Of a stretch of DNA of 5,996 nt, positions 5,323-5,996 are shown one piece after another; position 1 is the stretch's first letter, and each line of letters begins with the position of its first letter. The stretch is from Acidobacteriaceae bacterium (GTDB lineage Bacteria > Acidobacteriota > Terriglobia > Terriglobales > Acidobacteriaceae): contig PMMJ01000209.1 of assembly GCA_003162255.1 (NCBI GenBank), positions 1 to 5,996 on the forward strand. The letters are read 5' to 3'. The translations under genes were made by a program, and so were the position numbers. Below the pieces are notes generated by a model. That model did no database searches. It worked only from the letters and a program-made list of their open reading frames with translations, and had not been told where the DNA came from.

Positions 5323-5996
5323 ATGAGCATCTCCGACCGCCTGTTAGGAAAGAAGAACGTCAACGGCAAGCCGCACATCGAAGCGGTCGCCCCGAATTTT
5401 GCTTTGCCCGGAGGCGAGGTTCGTATCATCGGAAAGGATCTGCGACCGCACGAGTTGCGCCGCCCATGCGTGCGCTTCGGCGACATCGAAGGCTCCGTAC
5501 TCATCAGTTCCGATGATTTCCTGGTGGCCCGCGTGCCCGAGGAAGCGGTGTCGGGGCCGGTAGTCGTGAGCACGAACGGGGTGGGCAGCAGCGGGCACGT
5601 CAGCAACGCCCATTCCATTGAGGTTGCGGCCCCGGTTGCCGACAACCTGCATCCCGTTACCAATCCCGCGCTCGACCGCGAAGGTAACCTCTATGTAACT
5701 TTCTCCGGATCGCGCGGGCAAAAAGTCCCGGTGTCGATTTTCAAGATCGACACGAACTACGCCGTGACGCCGTTTCTCAGCGACATGATGAACGCCACCT
5801 CAATCGCCTTCGACCGCTCGGGCGAGATGTACGTTTCTTCGCGAAATGACGAGGCCGTGTACAAGGTGGCGCCGAACGGCACTATGTCGACCTATGCCGA
5901 AGGGATGGGGGTCGCGACCGGGATTGCCTTCGATCGCGAGGAAAATCTCTACGTCGGCGACCGCAGCGGCACCATCTTCAAAATCAATCCCCAGCG
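5323..5996 (+). CDS. IPT/TIG domain plus NHL/SMP-30-like beta-propeller protein (3' end outside window)
   Basis: The frame runs from ATG 5323 to the right edge, giving 224 complete codons without a stop. Residues 18-100 resemble an IPT/TIG immunoglobulin-like domain: PHIEAVAPNFALPGGEVRII begins it, followed by GKDL and a strand-rich run to VSNAHSIEV. From about 108 there are repeats of propeller blade type, each with a DREGNLYV-like core: ALDREGNLYVTF (116-127), IAFDRSGEMYVSS (161-173) and IAFDREENLYVGD (201-213), typical of NHL/SMP-30 propellers, spaced about 40-45 residues. At least three blades are visible; more must lie outside. No signal peptide or membrane segment is seen at the N-terminus (MSISDRLLGKK), so a cytoplasmic site is inferred. 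The start has only a weak GGA eight bases upstream. It follows pgpA by 41 bases, probably in the same operon. Substrate and function are unknown; lactonase activity cannot be claimed from the visible part. Confidence 0.82.
   Translation, partial: MSISDRLLGKKNVNGKPHIEAVAPNFALPGGEVRIIGKDLRPHELRRPCVRFGDIEGSVLISSDDFLVARVPEEAVSGPVVVSTNGVGSSGHVSNAHSIEVAAPVADNLHPVTNPALDREGNLYVTFSGSRGQKVPVSIFKIDTNYAVTPFLSDMMNATSIAFDRSGEMYVSSRNDEAVYKVAPNGTMSTYAEGMGVATGIAFDREENLYVGDRSGTIFKINPQ

Overview
The window looks like a chromosomal segment of a Gram-negative bacterium with moderately high GC. The best lineage guess is Acidobacteriota (Terriglobia-like). This is an inference from protein style: a TPR/carbohydrate-binding protein next to a Wzy_C-type ligase, a small outer-membrane beta-barrel, an IPT/TIG plus NHL-type propeller protein after pgpA, and a RimO with a long interdomain linker. 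The Gram-negative envelope is supported directly by a signal-peptide beta-barrel protein ending in Phe and by an O-antigen ligase-like membrane protein.

Left block (1-2187, + strand): the window opens inside a gene whose visible part is a short helical, TPR-like tail followed by a carbohydrate-binding-like beta domain. Six bases after its stop begins a 12-TM-type O-antigen ligase/polymerase family protein. The pair looks like the end of a surface-glycan (O-antigen or exopolysaccharide) operon. A 177-base open frame (2011-2187) of uncertain status fills most of the gap after the ligase and contains an imperfect hairpin near its end.

Middle (2184-2982): an outer-membrane beta-barrel gene lies on the minus strand, converging on the left block so that its stop codon overlaps the stop of the small open frame. 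It has a very strong ribosome binding site. A 181-base divergent intergenic region separates it from the right block. That region carries GC-rich inverted repeats and a candidate extended -10 promoter for the right block.

Right block (2983-5996, + strand): a compact housekeeping operon of rimO (ribosomal protein S12 methylthiotransferase), yacG (zinc-finger DNA gyrase inhibitor), pgpA (phosphatidylglycerophosphatase A) and an IPT/TIG plus NHL-like beta-propeller protein that runs off the right edge. Spacings are 35, -1 and 41 bases, consistent with co-transcription. The block joins translation-apparatus modification, gyrase control and phospholipid synthesis, followed by a propeller protein with no recognised role.

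No mobile elements, tRNA or rRNA genes, CRISPR arrays or clear phage features were seen. I found no convincing new multi-gene system. The points most worth a second look are the small frame at 2011-2187, the propeller gene linked to pgpA, the unusual start of rimO, and its long linker.
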